Below, one piece after another: positions 1 to 8,499 of a DNA stretch of 35,367 bases. The notes beneath the pieces were generated by a model. The model was not told the DNA's origin and ran no database searches. It worked only from the letters and a program-made list of their open reading frames with translations. The stretch is from positions 6,281 through 41,647 of the forward strand of contig QHVE01000031.1 of the NCBI GenBank assembly GCA_003223455.1. Direction: 5' to 3'. The DNA is from Gemmatimonadota bacterium. Its GTDB lineage: Bacteria > Gemmatimonadota > Gemmatimonadetes > Gemmatimonadales > Gemmatimonadaceae. Position numbers and translations under genes: made by a program. How positions within the stretch are numbered: the stretch's first letter is position 1; each line of letters begins with the position of its first letter.

Positions 1-361
1 GCGCGAGGAAGACGACGCCGGCCGACTCCGCCCCCCAGCCGAACAGCGGCAGCTTTCGCAACTCCGACTTGGCGATGAAGGTGTAGCGCGGCAGCACCGA
101 CGCGATGGCGAACACGTCGAACCAGCTCACGTGATTGCAGGCGTACACCGCACCGCGTCCGGGCACTATCCCCTCCGGATGGTGCACTTCGATCTTCGAC
201 CCCGCCGCGGCGATCATGCTGCGCGCCCAGGTGCGCATGCACCACTGCGCCACACCATGCTCCCCTTCGTGCACACCGAGCAGGCGAGCGACGATGACGA
301 CGGGTGCGAGGAGGATGGTCACCACCGCCACCGCGAGGACCGTGAGGACGGTGCGCATCAT
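1..361 (-). CDS. plsC: 1-acyl-sn-glycerol-3-phosphate acyltransferase, C-terminus cut by window edge
   Basis: Acylates lysophosphatidic acid to phosphatidic acid in membrane phospholipid synthesis. About 120 N-terminal residues are visible. A hydrophobic segment (residues 4-28) precedes the acyltransferase motif I, CNHVSWFD, with the catalytic pair H77 and D82. This is followed by a typical FIAKSELRKLPLFGW stretch. The start at 361 is chosen because its ATG overlaps the thiL stop codon (ATGA arrangement), so translation is probably coupled. The acyl-acceptor motifs further downstream lie outside the window. The family call is firm from the NHxxxxD block. PlsC itself, rather than a related lyso-lipid acyltransferase, is inferred. 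Confidence 0.85.
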   Translation of the reverse strand, partial: MMRTVLTVLAVAVVTILLAPVVIVARLLGVHEGEHGVAQWCMRTWARSMIAAAGSKIEVHHPEGIVPGRGAVYACNHVSWFDVFAIASVLPRYTFIAKSELRKLPLFGWGAESAGVVFLA

Positions 362-1311
362 GAAAGGTGGTCGTAGCCTCGGAGGAGGTCAACGCGACCG
401 CCGCGTCCGTCGAGGCCCACGCCGTGCCCCTCGGCGACAAATCCCACTTCCGTCAGCGGAAGGTCGAACTGCGCACGGAACTCGTCCGCGCTCGGACGCG
501 CGTCCGCCGGAAATGCGACGAGCAGCTCGTACTCCTCGCCGCTGGAGGCGGCGCCCTCCGGCGTGATCCCGTCGAGGCACGGAAGCGACGCGAGTTCGAT
601 CACGACGCGCACGTCGCTCGCTGCGGCGAGATGTCCTGCATCGGCGATGAGACCATCGGACACGTCGATCGCCGCGCGCGCGCCGTGTTCGGCCAGCCAG
701 CGCCCTTCGGCAATGCGCGCCCGCGGCGCGGCGAAGCGTGCCCGGTCGACGTCGCGCGGCGTCGCGCCACGAAGCAGCGCGTCGAGCGCGGCGCCAGGGC
801 CGCCGAGCATGCCCGTGACGTACAGCGCGTCACCCGTCCGTGCACCGGCCCTCTGGAGCGGCCGCGGGCTGGTGCCGAGCACGGTGATCGTGAGCGAGAG
901 CTCGCCCGCGCGCGTGACGTTCCCGCCGACGATGGGGCAGAGCGCTGCGGCCGCGACCTCGCCGACGCCGTGCGCGAGCGCTTCCATCTCGCCGCGCCAC
1001 GCCGGCGGGACGCCGAGCGCGAGCAGCAGCCCCGCGGGGGTCGCGCCCATCGCCGCGAGATCGCTCAGTGCGGCGGCGGCCGCTCGCGCGCCGATCTCGT
1101 GCGGTGTGAGCCACTCGCGTCTGAAGTGCACGTGCTCGAACGTCGCGTCGGTGCTCACGACGAGCGACTCCCCCGCGGGCACTTGCAGCATCGCCGCGTC
1201 GTCGCCGATCCCGCTCGCCTGTGAGCCCCACACCTGAAGCATCGCGCGGATGGCGTCGAACTCGACACCGGTGCCGAGCGGCAGATGCGACTGCGGAGGG
1301 GTGGGCATCAT
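358..1311 (-). CDS. thiL: Thiamine-monophosphate kinase
   Basis: Phosphorylates thiamine monophosphate to thiamine diphosphate with ATP, the last step of cofactor synthesis, in the cytoplasm. The 317-residue protein has the usual family length. Visible ThiL/PurM-type motifs are GIGDDAA (34-40), STD (53-55), ALSDLAAMGA (81-90), IDVSDG (215-220) and SGEEYELL (257-264); the aspartates bind Mg-ATP. The usual GGDT block reads GGNVT (129-133), a small deviation. The start overlaps the stop of the upstream nnr gene by four bases, and its own stop overlaps the plsC start, so the three genes look co-transcribed. No thiamine (TPP) riboswitch is visible upstream, as expected for an internal operon gene. 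Confidence 0.95.
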   Translation of the reverse strand: MMPTPPQSHLPLGTGVEFDAIRAMLQVWGSQASGIGDDAAMLQVPAGESLVVSTDATFEHVHFRREWLTPHEIGARAAAAALSDLAAMGATPAGLLLALGVPPAWRGEMEALAHGVGEVAAAALCPIVGGNVTRAGELSLTITVLGTSPRPLQRAGARTGDALYVTGMLGGPGAALDALLRGATPRDVDRARFAAPRARIAEGRWLAEHGARAAIDVSDGLIADAGHLAAASDVRVVIELASLPCLDGITPEGAASSGEEYELLVAFPADARPSADEFRAQFDLPLTEVGFVAEGHGVGLDGRGGRVDLLRGYDHLS

Positions 1312-2876
1312 GGCGCTGGCTCACCCACTGCCGGCAGTTCGGCGAGTACCGGAGGACATGGCGTATCGGCGGCGATCGACCACACCGAGGTCAGCGCGTG
1401 CACGACGTCCTCGAGCGTGTATCCCCGGACCTGATTCGCGCTCACGGCTGCGGCGGCACGACCGTGGGCGAAGGCGGCCAGTGCGCCGGCGAGTGGCGCG
1501 TCCCCCGTCTGCGCGAGCAGCGTTGCGGCGATACCGCCGAGGAGGTCACCCGCGCCGCCCGTGGCGAGCACGGGCGTTCCTTCCGCGACGACGCAGGTGG
1601 GGGCGCCGTGCGACGCGATCACGGTCGGCACGCCCTTGAGAAGTACCGCCGCACCAGTGTCCTCGGCGAGCCTCGCGGGAAGATCGAACCGTCCGTCGAG
1701 CACCGCATCCACGTCCAGTCCCGCCAGCCGGCCGAACTCCGCGGGATGCGGAGTGAGGAGCGCCTGGCGACGGTCGAGGAGTACGCCGAGCGCGGCCGTG
1801 TCGCCGGCGAAGGCGTTGAGCGCGTCGGCGTCGAGCACCACTGGTCCCTTCCACGCGCCAAGCAGCCGCTCCACCAGCTCGCGCGCTCCTCCTCCCAGGC
1901 CGGGGCCGACGAGCAGCGCGTCGGCCCAACCGGCGAGCGCGTCGAGCGCCGTGTCGTCCGTTGGCCACGTTGCCGCGAGGGCCGCCGGTTCGGCCTCCTG
2001 GATGGCCGGAAGCGATTCGGGCGCGACGACGCAGCGCACGAGCCCCGCACCGCTGCGCAGCGCCGCGCGCGCCGCGAGCACGACGGCACCCGCCATTCCC
2101 CTGGCGCCGCCGACGATGGCGATCTTCTTCCGCGTCCCCTTGTGCGCGTCGGCGGAGATCCGCGGCAGCGCGGCGGCGAACCATCCCGGGGTCGCGAGCC
2201 GCATGCGCTCGCCGGCATCGCGCGCGTGCGCGCCGAGTCCGATGTCGACGACGACGATCGTGCCGCACGCCTCGCGCGCCACGAGATGACCGCGCTTGAT
2301 CGTGCCGAAGGTGATCGTCAGCGCACAGCGCAGGCCCCCCGTGCTCCTGCCATTGCTCGCGACGAGACCGGTCGGCACGTCGAGCGCGACGAGCATCGCG
2401 CCACGCTCGGCCAGCCGACGCAGCGACTCGACGGCGACGGCGATGTCGCCGCGCAGGGCGCCGTCCGCCGAGAGGCCAGTGCCGAGCACGGCATCGACGA
2501 CGAGCGACTCGCCGCCGGAGTGCAGATCGTCGATCCGCCCGCTCGTCTCGACCCCCGCGGCGCGTGCCTGCTCGCGCTCGGCCCGCGAATCGGCGGTGAG
2601 GGCGGGCACGCACTCGACGACGCGCACGCGCACCCCCGCCGCGTGCAGGGCGTGCCCGACGACCCAGCCGTCGCCGCCGTTGTTCCCCGGCCCCGTGGCG
2701 ACGACGACACCCGTGGCGAGTCGGTCGTGATAACGACGCACGATCTCGGCGGCCGCCGCGGCGCCGGCGCGCTGCATCAGCGCGCGCGACGGGATGCCGG
2801 CCGCGATGGCAGCCGCATCGCAGGCCGATGCGCCGGCCGCGTCGACCACGGCCACGGGAAGGAAGCGCGGGATCAT
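1308..2876 (-). CDS. nnr: Bifunctional NAD(P)H-hydrate epimerase / ADP-dependent NAD(P)H-hydrate dehydratase
   Basis: Repairs damaged nicotinamide cofactors. The N-terminal YjeF_N domain (about 1-220) interconverts the R and S epimers of NAD(P)H hydrate and shows GPGNNGGDG at 62-70. The C-terminal ribokinase-like domain (about 248-515) dehydrates the S form with ADP. It shows the GPGLG loop (324-328), LDADALNAF (348-356), LLTPHPAEF (373-381) and the TGGAGD block (439-444) with the catalytic aspartate. At 522 residues it is a full-length two-domain fusion. Its last four bases overlap thiL. A 31-base gap separates it from the zinc-ribbon gene upstream. The assignment is secure. Confidence 0.95.
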   Translation of the reverse strand: MIPRFLPVAVVDAAGASACDAAAIAAGIPSRALMQRAGAAAAAEIVRRYHDRLATGVVVATGPGNNGGDGWVVGHALHAAGVRVRVVECVPALTADSRAEREQARAAGVETSGRIDDLHSGGESLVVDAVLGTGLSADGALRGDIAVAVESLRRLAERGAMLVALDVPTGLVASNGRSTGGLRCALTITFGTIKRGHLVAREACGTIVVVDIGLGAHARDAGERMRLATPGWFAAALPRISADAHKGTRKKIAIVGGARGMAGAVVLAARAALRSGAGLVRCVVAPESLPAIQEAEPAALAATWPTDDTALDALAGWADALLVGPGLGGGARELVERLLGAWKGPVVLDADALNAFAGDTAALGVLLDRRQALLTPHPAEFGRLAGLDVDAVLDGRFDLPARLAEDTGAAVLLKGVPTVIASHGAPTCVVAEGTPVLATGGAGDLLGGIAATLLAQTGDAPLAGALAAFAHGRAAAAVSANQVRGYTLEDVVHALTSVWSIAADTPCPPVLAELPAVGEPAP

Positions 2877-2907
2877 CTCGACGTGCGGTCCGCGCGGCGC
2901 GCGGCGG

Positions 2908-3105
2908 CTACTTCTGGGAGGCGCCGACGGAGCGCCCGTACCCGAGCTCGCCGTTGTCGATCCTCACGTTGAACCCGCATTCGGGGTTGCTGCACACCCA
3001 TGCCTTGTAGGTGATGGGGGCCCCGTCGCGACCATAATCGCTGAGCGGCAGGAGCGTGCCCACTCCGCACTTGCGGCAGGTCGGCAGCTCGGCGGGGAGA
3101 GTCAT
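2908..3105 (-). CDS. Small zinc-ribbon protein
   Basis: A 65-residue protein with two cysteine pairs, CRKC (C10, C13) and CSNPEC (C38, C43), spaced as a rubredoxin/zinc-ribbon knuckle. No other domain is present. Its function is unknown. Comparable small ribbons often bind nucleic acid or act as accessory subunits, but nothing here decides between these. It lies between the Minf_1886 gene and nnr on the same strand with gaps of about 25-31 bases, so it is probably in the same transcript. Coding status rests on the intact cysteine pattern and the tight packing between neighbours. Confidence 0.75.
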   Translation of the reverse strand: MTLPAELPTCRKCGVGTLLPLSDYGRDGAPITYKAWVCSNPECGFNVRIDNGELGYGRSVGASQK

Positions 3106-3129
3106 CGCGAGGCGATGGTCACGCGTGGC

Positions 3130-3513
3130 TCAGACGAGCTGCGCGCACCACGGATAGTCACGCTCGAACGCCTGGTCGAAGTCGAACACGCCGATGAACT
3201 CGTCGCGCGAATCCGTCGGCTGGCTCATGAGCAGCTCGAGATCCACCAGGGTGAACACGACGTCGCCGATGTCGGACGAGCTGCGGATTCCCCAGCTGTC
3301 GAGCACGAGTCGCGCGAGCACTCCGAACCGATCGAGCGCCAGGTCGCGGCACGACAGCGCGAGCTCGCGGCCGGAGATGTGCCGGCGCTCGGGCAGGCGC
3401 TGCTGGCAATACTCCAGCGCGCCGAGCACGAAGAGATAGGCGCGCTCGTCGAACCGCTGCTCGCGCATGCGGATCCGATCCATGATGCCGTCGCGGAAGG
3501 CGAGCTCGGGCAC
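3130..3513 (-). CDS. Minf_1886 family protein (function unknown)
   Basis: I recognise the Minf_1886 family from the pattern RFDERAYLFVLGALEY, RHISGREL, ALDRFGVLARLVLDSWGI and the DIGDVVFTLV segment, ending with FDFDQAFERDYPW. The family is conserved in Planctomycetes, Verrucomicrobia and relatives, is about 130-140 residues long and has no known activity. The open frame extends upstream to an ATG at 3651. I prefer the GTG at 3513 (127 residues) for three reasons: family similarity begins there, the extra N-terminus is low-complexity, and the upstream ATG falls inside the glyA-distal hairpin at 3634-3664. An AGGAG lies about 12 bases before the GTG, somewhat far. The 3651 start remains possible. 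Confidence 0.75.
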   Translation of the reverse strand: MPELAFRDGIMDRIRMREQRFDERAYLFVLGALEYCQQRLPERRHISGRELALSCRDLALDRFGVLARLVLDSWGIRSSSDIGDVVFTLVDLELLMSQPTDSRDEFIGVFDFDQAFERDYPWCAQLV

Positions 3514-3633
3514 GGGTGCTGACGACTCCTGGTGAAACGGTGCTTCGGACGCGTCCGGGCGAGCGACGCACGAGTGGCGTGCGCGGGTGTAACGGTGGTG
3601 GCCGCCACTGGGGGCGGCTGGTGCAGTATGGTG

Positions 3634-3664
3634 CCCGGGGCCGTTGGACACAACCGGCCCCGGG
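3634..3664 (-). terminator. Strong GC hairpin downstream of glyA
   Basis: CCCGGGGCCG (3634-3643) pairs with CGGCCCCGGG (3655-3664). The stem continues as TTG/CAA past a one-base bulge, closing a GACA loop. It begins nine bases after the glyA stop in the direction of transcription. There is no T-tract, so this is a hairpin-type terminator candidate or a 3'-end stabiliser. A second weaker GCCGCC/GGCGGC pair lies just beyond it. It marks a likely boundary between the rpiB-glyA unit and the Minf_1886 unit. Confidence 0.6.
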
Positions 3665-3672
3665 GCGCCCCG

Positions 3673-4962
3673 CTACCGGTGGGCGGGCTGAGGCGCGGGG
3701 TAGAGCGGGAACGCCGACGACAGCGCGCGGACCTCGTCCTTCACTCGCTCGGCCACGCTCGCATCCTCGGCCGACATCAGGACCTGATCGATCAGCTCCG
3801 CGATGCGCGTCATCTCGGGCTCGCGCATGCCACGCGTCGTCACCGCCGGCGTGCCGATGCGAATGCCGCTCGTCACGAACGGCGACTGCGTCTCCTTCGG
3901 CACCGTGTTCTTGTTCACCGTGATCGCCGCGAGGTCGAGCGCCTTCTCCGCGACTTTGCCGGTGAGTCCCTTGTTGCGGAGGTCGACGAGCATGAGGTGG
4001 TTGTCCGTGCCGCCCGAGACGAGCTGATAGCCGCGGGAGACGAGCGCCTGCGCCAGCGCCTGGGCGTTCGCGACGATCTGCTTCGCGTAGACCTTGAACG
4101 AGGGCTCGAGGGCTTCCTTGAGCGCGACCGCCTTGGCGGCGATCACGTGCTCCAGCGGCCCCCCCTGAGTGCCGGGGAACATCGCCTTGTTCACCACCGC
4201 GGCGTGCTCGGCCTTGCAGAGGATCATCCCGCCCCGTGGACCACGCAGCGTCTTGTGCGTCGTCGTCGTGACGACGTCGGCATGCGGGATGGGCGACGGA
4301 TACACGCCGGTCGCGGAAAGTCCGGCGAAGTGCGCCATGTCCACCATGAACACCGCGCCGACCTCCTTCGCGATCTCGGCGAAGGCCGCGAAGTCGATCA
4401 CGCGCGGGTAGGCGCTGTAGCCGGCGATGATCATCTTCGGCTTGTGCGTCCGCGCCTGGCTTCGCACCGCGTCCATGTCGATGTAGCCGTCGTCGTCGAG
4501 ACCGTACGAGACCGCCTTGTACAGCAGCCCCGAAAAGTTGACCGGCGAGCCGTGAGTGAGGTGGCCCCCCTGCGAGAGGTCCATTCCGAGGAAGGTGTCG
4601 CCCGGCTTCATGAAGGCGAGAAAGACCGCGGCGTTGGCCTGGGCGCCGGAGTGCGCTTGCACGTTGACGTGATCGGCGCCAAACAGCTGCTTGGCGCGGT
4701 CGATCGCGAGCTGCTCGATCTTGTCCACCACCTCGCAGCCGCCGTAGTAGCGCTTCCCCGGCAGCCCTTCGGCGTACTTGTTCGTGAGGGGAGAGCCCAT
4801 CGCCTCGAGCACGGCGGGCGAGACGAAGTTCTCGCTGGCGATGAGCTCGATCCCGTCGTTCTGTCGGGCGATCTCGTCCTCGATGAGGCCGGCGACCTCG
4901 GGGTCGGTCTCACGCAGCGCGTCCCCGGGGGGACAGCGTTCCCAAGCGGACCACGATGACAT
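3673..4962 (-). CDS. glyA: Serine hydroxymethyltransferase
   Basis: PLP enzyme interconverting serine plus tetrahydrofolate with glycine plus methylene-tetrahydrofolate, the main source of one-carbon units. The 429 residues include a roughly 15-residue N-terminal extension compared with typical GlyA. Visible landmarks are [10 protein letters not shown] (39-48), [15 protein letters not shown] (61-75), the SGAQAN phosphate-binding segment (105-110), VDMAHFAGL with D208, and the PLP lysine K237 in [14 protein letters not shown]. Its ATG shares one base with the rpiB stop (TGATG), so translation is coupled; an rpiB-glyA pair is a familiar bacterial arrangement. The assignment is secure. Confidence 0.97.
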   Translation of the reverse strand: MSSWSAWERCPPGDALRETDPEVAGLIEDEIARQNDGIELIASENFVSPAVLEAMGSPLTNKYAEGLPGKRYYGGCEVVDKIEQLAIDRAKQLFGADHVNVQAHSGAQANAAVFLAFMKPGDTFLGMDLSQGGHLTHGSPVNFSGLLYKAVSYGLDDDGYIDMDAVRSQARTHKPKMIIAGYSAYPRVIDFAAFAEIAKEVGAVFMVDMAHFAGLSATGVYPSPIPHADVVTTTTHKTLRGPRGGMILCKAEHAAVVNKAMFPGTQGGPLEHVIAAKAVALKEALEPSFKVYAKQIVANAQALAQALVSRGYQLVSGGTDNHLMLVDLRNKGLTGKVAEKALDLAAITVNKNTVPKETQSPFVTSGIRIGTPAVTTRGMREPEMTRIAELIDQVLMSAEDASVAERVKDEVRALSSAFPLYPAPQPAHR

Positions 4963-5441
4963 CAGCGACTCTCCTCGGTTGAAGAATTCGACTCGGCGTC
5001 ACGCTCGATCTTCGCGATGCGGCGCGCATGCCGGCCGCCGGCGAACGGAGTGTCGAGCCACGCTTTCAGTATTGCCTTCCCCTCTTCGGTGCCGACGAAG
5101 CGCGCCGGCAGCACGAGCACGTTGGCGTCGTTGTGCTCGCGGGCCAGCGCCGCGACCTCGGGAGTCCACGCGACGGCCGCCCGCACGTGCGGGTACCGGT
5201 TCGCGGTGTACGACATGCCGAGGCCGGTCCCGCACAATAATACGCCCCGCTCCACCTCGCCGCGCGAGACGCGCTCGGCCAGCGGATGCGCGTAGTCGGC
5301 GTAGTCGGTGGACGCGTCCGTCGCCGGCCCGAGGTCTTCGACGGCATAGCCGAGCGACTTCAATTCGGCCTCCAGCGCTTCCTTGAGCGCGAAGCCGGCG
5401 TGGTCGGAGGCCAGGAGAATCTTGCCGGTCGGGTCAGGCAT
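4962..5441 (-). CDS. rpiB: Ribose-5-phosphate isomerase B
   Basis: Interconverts ribose 5-phosphate and ribulose 5-phosphate in the pentose phosphate pathway. The 159-residue protein has the RpiB/LacA fold signatures SDHAGF (12-17), [12 protein letters not shown] with the catalytic base C70, and HNDANVL (103-109). The start at 5441 is preceded by a purine-rich GGTTAAGAA. The period-8 array described at 5451-5628 lies immediately upstream, so that element becomes the 5' leader if transcription reads in from the acyl-CoA operon. The C-terminal tail after the HARRI motif is short and polar. Confidence 0.93.
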   Translation of the reverse strand: MPDPTGKILLASDHAGFALKEALEAELKSLGYAVEDLGPATDASTDYADYAHPLAERVSRGEVERGVLLCGTGLGMSYTANRYPHVRAAVAWTPEVAALAREHNDANVLVLPARFVGTEEGKAILKAWLDTPFAGGRHARRIAKIERDAESNSSTEESR

Positions 5442-5450
5442 TTCTTAACC

Positions 5451-5628
5451 AGTGAGTTGGTGAGTTGGATAGTTAGTGAGTTGGTCGGTGAACTGGTGAA
5501 TGGAACGGCCCTGGCTCAACCAGCCTGGAGACCACGTGTGGGGGTCGCACGCTGGTCGAGTGGCCGGTGGAGTCGACTCGCCAATCAACCGACCAACCAA
5601 CCAGCGATCCGACTCACGAACTCACCCA
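5451..5628. repeat. Period-8 inverted array with central hairpin (intergenic element 1)
   Basis: From 5451 the plus strand reads as consecutive 8-base units: AGTGAGTT, GGTGAGTT, GGATAGTT, AGTGAGTT, GGTCGGTG, AACTGGTG. The right side (5581-5628), read on the minus strand, gives GGTGAGTT, CGTGAGTC, GGATCGCT, GGTTGGTT, GGTCGGTT, GATTGGCG. This is the same order with about 36 of 48 matches by hand count. The middle holds a smaller hairpin, CTCAACCAGC (5515-5524) against GCTGGTCGAG (5551-5560). The element fills the whole spacer between the acyl-CoA dehydrogenase stop (which it overlaps) and the rpiB leader. Function is unknown. Confidence 0.7.
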
Positions 5629-6734
5629 TCTCCTGCTCGTTCAGCAAACAACTCCCTCGCGATGACGATCCTCTGCACCTCCGACGTCCCCTCATAGATC
5701 TCCGTGATCTTCGCGTCGCGGAAGAAGCGCTCGACGGGGTAGTCCTTCACGTAGCCGTAGCCGCCGAAGATCTGCACCGCCTGCTGCGTGGCCCACATCG
5801 CCGTCTCGCTCGCGAGGAGCTTGCTCATCGAGCCGTACAGCGTCGTGGTCTCTCCGCGGTCCTTGTTCGCCGCGGTCGCGTGCAGGAGCGCGCGCGTCGA
5901 GGCGATGCGTGCGCCCATGTCGGCGAGCTTGAACTGGATCGCCTGGAAATCGCGGATCGGTCGCCCGAATTGCGTCCGCTGCGCGGCGTAGTCGAGCGAG
6001 TGCTCGAGCGCCGCGCGCCCGATGCCGAGCGCCTGCGCGGCGATCCCCAGCCGGCCGTGGTCGAGCGAGCGCATCGCGTACACGAACCCTTGCCCCTCCT
6101 GGCCGGACGCGCGGAGGCCCATCTTGTCTTCCTTCTTCCCGACGTGGAACCCGGGCAGGTCCGGTGTGACGATGAACGCCGAGATGCCGCGCGACTTGTG
6201 GGCGTCGGCCATCGGCGTCGAGCGCGCGATGACGATGATCACGTCCGCGTGGCTCCCCGTCGTCACCCAGCTCTTCGTGCCGGTGAGCACCCAGTCGTCG
6301 CCGTCGCGCTCGGCGCGACAGGTCAGCGACGACGCGTCCGATCCGGCCTCCGGCTCGCTCAGCGCGAACGCGCCGATCTTCTCGCCGCGCGCCATCGGTC
6401 GCAGGAAGCGCTCCTTCTGCTCCGTCGTGCCGAAGTTGAGCAGCATCTGCGTCGGCAGCGAGTTGTGCACGCTCATCAACACCGCCGTCGACGCGTCCGC
6501 GACGGCGATCTCCTCGAGCGCCATCAGATACGTCACCGTATCGAGGCCAAGGCCATCCCACTCCTCCGGGATCATCATCCCGAGGAAGCCGAGCGCGCCG
6601 AGGCTGTCGGCGACGCCGCGGTCGAACAGCGCTTCGCGATCCCACCGTGCGGCATGCGGCGCGATCTCTTCCTCGGCGAACTGCCGGGCGAGCTCGACGA
6701 CGGCGCGTTGCTGTTCGGTGAGTGGGACTAGCAT
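5622..6734 (-). CDS. Acyl-CoA dehydrogenase with an apparent 18-20 residue internal gap
   Basis: FAD enzyme that introduces the alpha-beta double bond into acyl-CoA (short-chain/butyryl-CoA type by similarity and context). Signature 1 is ALSEPEAGSD (124-133), signature 2 is QRTQFGRPIRDFQ (252-264), and the catalytic glutamate is E348 in IYEGTSE. The start at 6734 is preferred to 6758 because of the GGTGGGG ribosome-binding-like run and the family N-terminus. Family members normally read DKMG-RAS, then about 18-20 residues of the form DTxxLxFxDVRVPxxxLLG, then EGQGF. Here RAS (208-210) runs directly into GQEGQGF. The frame is intact, but part of the beta domain near flavin and substrate is missing, so activity is uncertain. 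It is the last gene of the thiolase operon. Confidence 0.88.
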   Translation of the reverse strand: MLVPLTEQQRAVVELARQFAEEEIAPHAARWDREALFDRGVADSLGALGFLGMMIPEEWDGLGLDTVTYLMALEEIAVADASTAVLMSVHNSLPTQMLLNFGTTEQKERFLRPMARGEKIGAFALSEPEAGSDASSLTCRAERDGDDWVLTGTKSWVTTGSHADVIIVIARSTPMADAHKSRGISAFIVTPDLPGFHVGKKEDKMGLRASGQEGQGFVYAMRSLDHGRLGIAAQALGIGRAALEHSLDYAAQRTQFGRPIRDFQAIQFKLADMGARIASTRALLHATAANKDRGETTTLYGSMSKLLASETAMWATQQAVQIFGGYGYVKDYPVERFFRDAKITEIYEGTSEVQRIVIARELFAERAGDG

Positions 6735-6791
6735 GAACACCCCACCGGACGGACGCATGTCCGCTCCGAGAGTTCGAGAATGCTGCCCTTC

Positions 6792-7637
6792 TCAGTACTC
6801 ATAAAACCCCCTTCCCGACTTCTTCCCCAGCCACCCCGCCGCCACGTACTTCCGCAACAGCGGCGCGGGCCGGTACTTCGAATCGCCGAGGCCGTGGTGC
6901 AGCACCTCGAGGATCGCGAGGCAGGTGTCGAGCCCGATGAAGTCGGCGAGCGCGAGGGGGCCCATCGGGTGGTTCATGCCAAGCTTCATCACGGTGTCCA
7001 CCGCCTCGGGGGTGCCGACACCCTCCATCACGCAGTAGACGGCCTCGTTGATCATCGGCATGAGGATCCGGTTGGCGACGAAGCCGGGGTAGTCGTTCAC
7101 CTCCACCGGCGTCTTCCCCACGGCGCGGCACCACTCGAGGACGCGCCGCATCGTCGCATCCGACGTCGCCAGGCCGCGGATGACCTCCACGAGCTGCATC
7201 AGCGGCACGGGATTCATGAAGTGCATCCCGATCACGTGATCGGCGCGCGACGTCCGGCTGGCGATCTCCGTGATCGAGATCGAGCTCGTGTTCGTCGCCA
7301 CCACCGCGCCCGCATCGGTATGCCGATCGAGGTCGGCGAAGATCTGGAACTTGAGCTCGCGGTTCTCCGTCGCGGCCTCGATGACGAGCGCGGCGCCGCG
7401 CACCGCGTGCAGCGAGGTGCTCGTCGTCACGCGTCCGAGGATCGCGTCACGCTCCTCCGCGGGTACGGTGCCCTTCGCGATCTGGCGGTCGAGGTTCTTC
7501 TCGATCGTCACGCGGCCGCGGCCGAGCGCTCCTTCGGCGACGTCGATCATCGTCACGGCGAATCCGTGCTGCGCGAACACGTGCGCGATCCCGTTCCCCA
7601 TCTGCCCTGCGCCGACCACCGCGATGCGATCGCTCAC
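6792..7637 (-). CDS. 3-hydroxybutyryl-CoA (3-hydroxyacyl-CoA) dehydrogenase
   Basis: NAD-dependent oxidation of 3-hydroxyacyl-CoA, or the reverse reduction of acetoacetyl-CoA, in beta-oxidation or butyryl-CoA metabolism. The 281 residues match the single-function Hbd/PaaH type. Visible motifs are the Rossmann GAGQMG (9-14), ATNTSSISI (114-122), the catalytic histidine H139 in [20 protein letters not shown], and [16 protein letters not shown] in the C-terminal helical domain. The GTG start at 7637 overlaps the CPBP gene stop in a GTGA arrangement. The open frame extends much further upstream, but that part is a shadow of the CPBP gene. Thiolase and acyl-CoA dehydrogenase in the same operon support the role. 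Confidence 0.93.
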   Translation of the reverse strand: MSDRIAVVGAGQMGNGIAHVFAQHGFAVTMIDVAEGALGRGRVTIEKNLDRQIAKGTVPAEERDAILGRVTTSTSLHAVRGAALVIEAATENRELKFQIFADLDRHTDAGAVVATNTSSISITEIASRTSRADHVIGMHFMNPVPLMQLVEVIRGLATSDATMRRVLEWCRAVGKTPVEVNDYPGFVANRILMPMINEAVYCVMEGVGTPEAVDTVMKLGMNHPMGPLALADFIGLDTCLAILEVLHHGLGDSKYRPAPLLRKYVAAGWLGKKSGRGFYEY

Positions 7638-8443
7638 GACGACTCCTTGCGGCGCTGGAGCCGCGTACGATAGAGATAGGCGAGGGCCGCGATCATGCCG
7701 AGTGCCGCGGCGAGTCCACCCTCCGGCCCCCATTGGCCGCCGGTGAGCCAGTCGGGCCCTTGCTCGACCATGCGATAGTCGGGCGCTTCGAAGCGCATGC
7801 CGCTCACCGACGCGTGAAACGCGACGGCGAGCACCCAGTTCCAGGCGACGTGCGCGGCCGACGACGCATACACACTGCGGAACGTGACGCGGATCGCCCC
7901 GAGAAATACACCGGCGAGCGTGACGATGCAGAACGACTGCACCGTCACGCCGGCGTTGCGCAGATGTGCGGCGCCGAACAGCAGACTCGTGACGCCGACG
8001 GCGGTGGGGCCGCCGAGTCCGTCGCGCAGCGTCGTGAGGAGATACCCTCGGCTGACGAGCTCCTCGCCGAGCGCCGCGACGATGAGAAACACCGTGAGCG
8101 AGAGTGCGGCCGAGAGCGACGAGCCTTCCGGCCCGGGGACGATGCGCAGCCATCCCGTGAGCAGCAGCACGCCGCATGCGAGTCCGATCGCCGCGCCTCC
8201 GAGCAGCCAACCCTCGGCGAGCGCGCGGGGAGCCGCCGCGCGGCGATCCATGCCGACGTCGCTCCACGGCCGCACGTCGACCGAGCGGAGCATGATCGCC
8301 GTGGCGACGACGACGGCCACGAGCTGGAGGGAGACCGACAACAGCATCGACGACTCGGTGCCGAGTCGCTGGAGGCCGACGATGGTGCCGACGACGTAGG
8401 CGATCGTCACCTCCGCCACGATGAGCAGGAGGAGGAACGCCAC
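7634..8443 (-). CDS. CPBP-family (CAAX/Abi-type) intramembrane metalloprotease
   Basis: A multi-spanning membrane protein of about 269 residues with all three motifs of the CPBP family. These are EELVSR (E127, E128, R132), the F156-H160 pair in FGAAH, and HVAWN (H198, N202). The family includes prenyl-protein endopeptidases and bacteriocin-processing or self-immunity proteins; the substrate here is unknown. It sits inside an acyl-CoA/biotin operon between bioY and the 3-hydroxyacyl-CoA dehydrogenase, overlapping the latter by four bases. The start is uncertain. No good ribosome-binding site precedes the GTG at 8443, and the frame stays open upstream to the bioY stop, so the first membrane helix may begin earlier. 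Confidence 0.82.
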   Translation of the reverse strand: MAFLLLLIVAEVTIAYVVGTIVGLQRLGTESSMLLSVSLQLVAVVVATAIMLRSVDVRPWSDVGMDRRAAAPRALAEGWLLGGAAIGLACGVLLLTGWLRIVPGPEGSSLSAALSLTVFLIVAALGEELVSRGYLLTTLRDGLGGPTAVGVTSLLFGAAHLRNAGVTVQSFCIVTLAGVFLGAIRVTFRSVYASSAAHVAWNWVLAVAFHASVSGMRFEAPDYRMVEQGPDWLTGGQWGPEGGLAAALGMIAALAYLYRTRLQRRKESS

Positions 8444-8499
8444 CGCGAGCGCGATCGTGCGGCCGAGCGTCCTGCGTGCGTCGGCCGCCGGCTCGGTGG

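Noticed and set aside
1221-2972. Long plus-strand open frames opposite nnr, glyA, the thiolase and the SusC gene (about 390-590 codons)
   Set aside because: All are arginine- and histidine-rich low-quality translations lying exactly over recognised enzymes on the other strand, so they are codon-bias shadows.
3514-3651. N-terminal extension of the Minf_1886 protein from the ATG at 3651
   Set aside because: The extension has no family similarity and would start inside the glyA hairpin. The GTG at 3513 fits the family length better.
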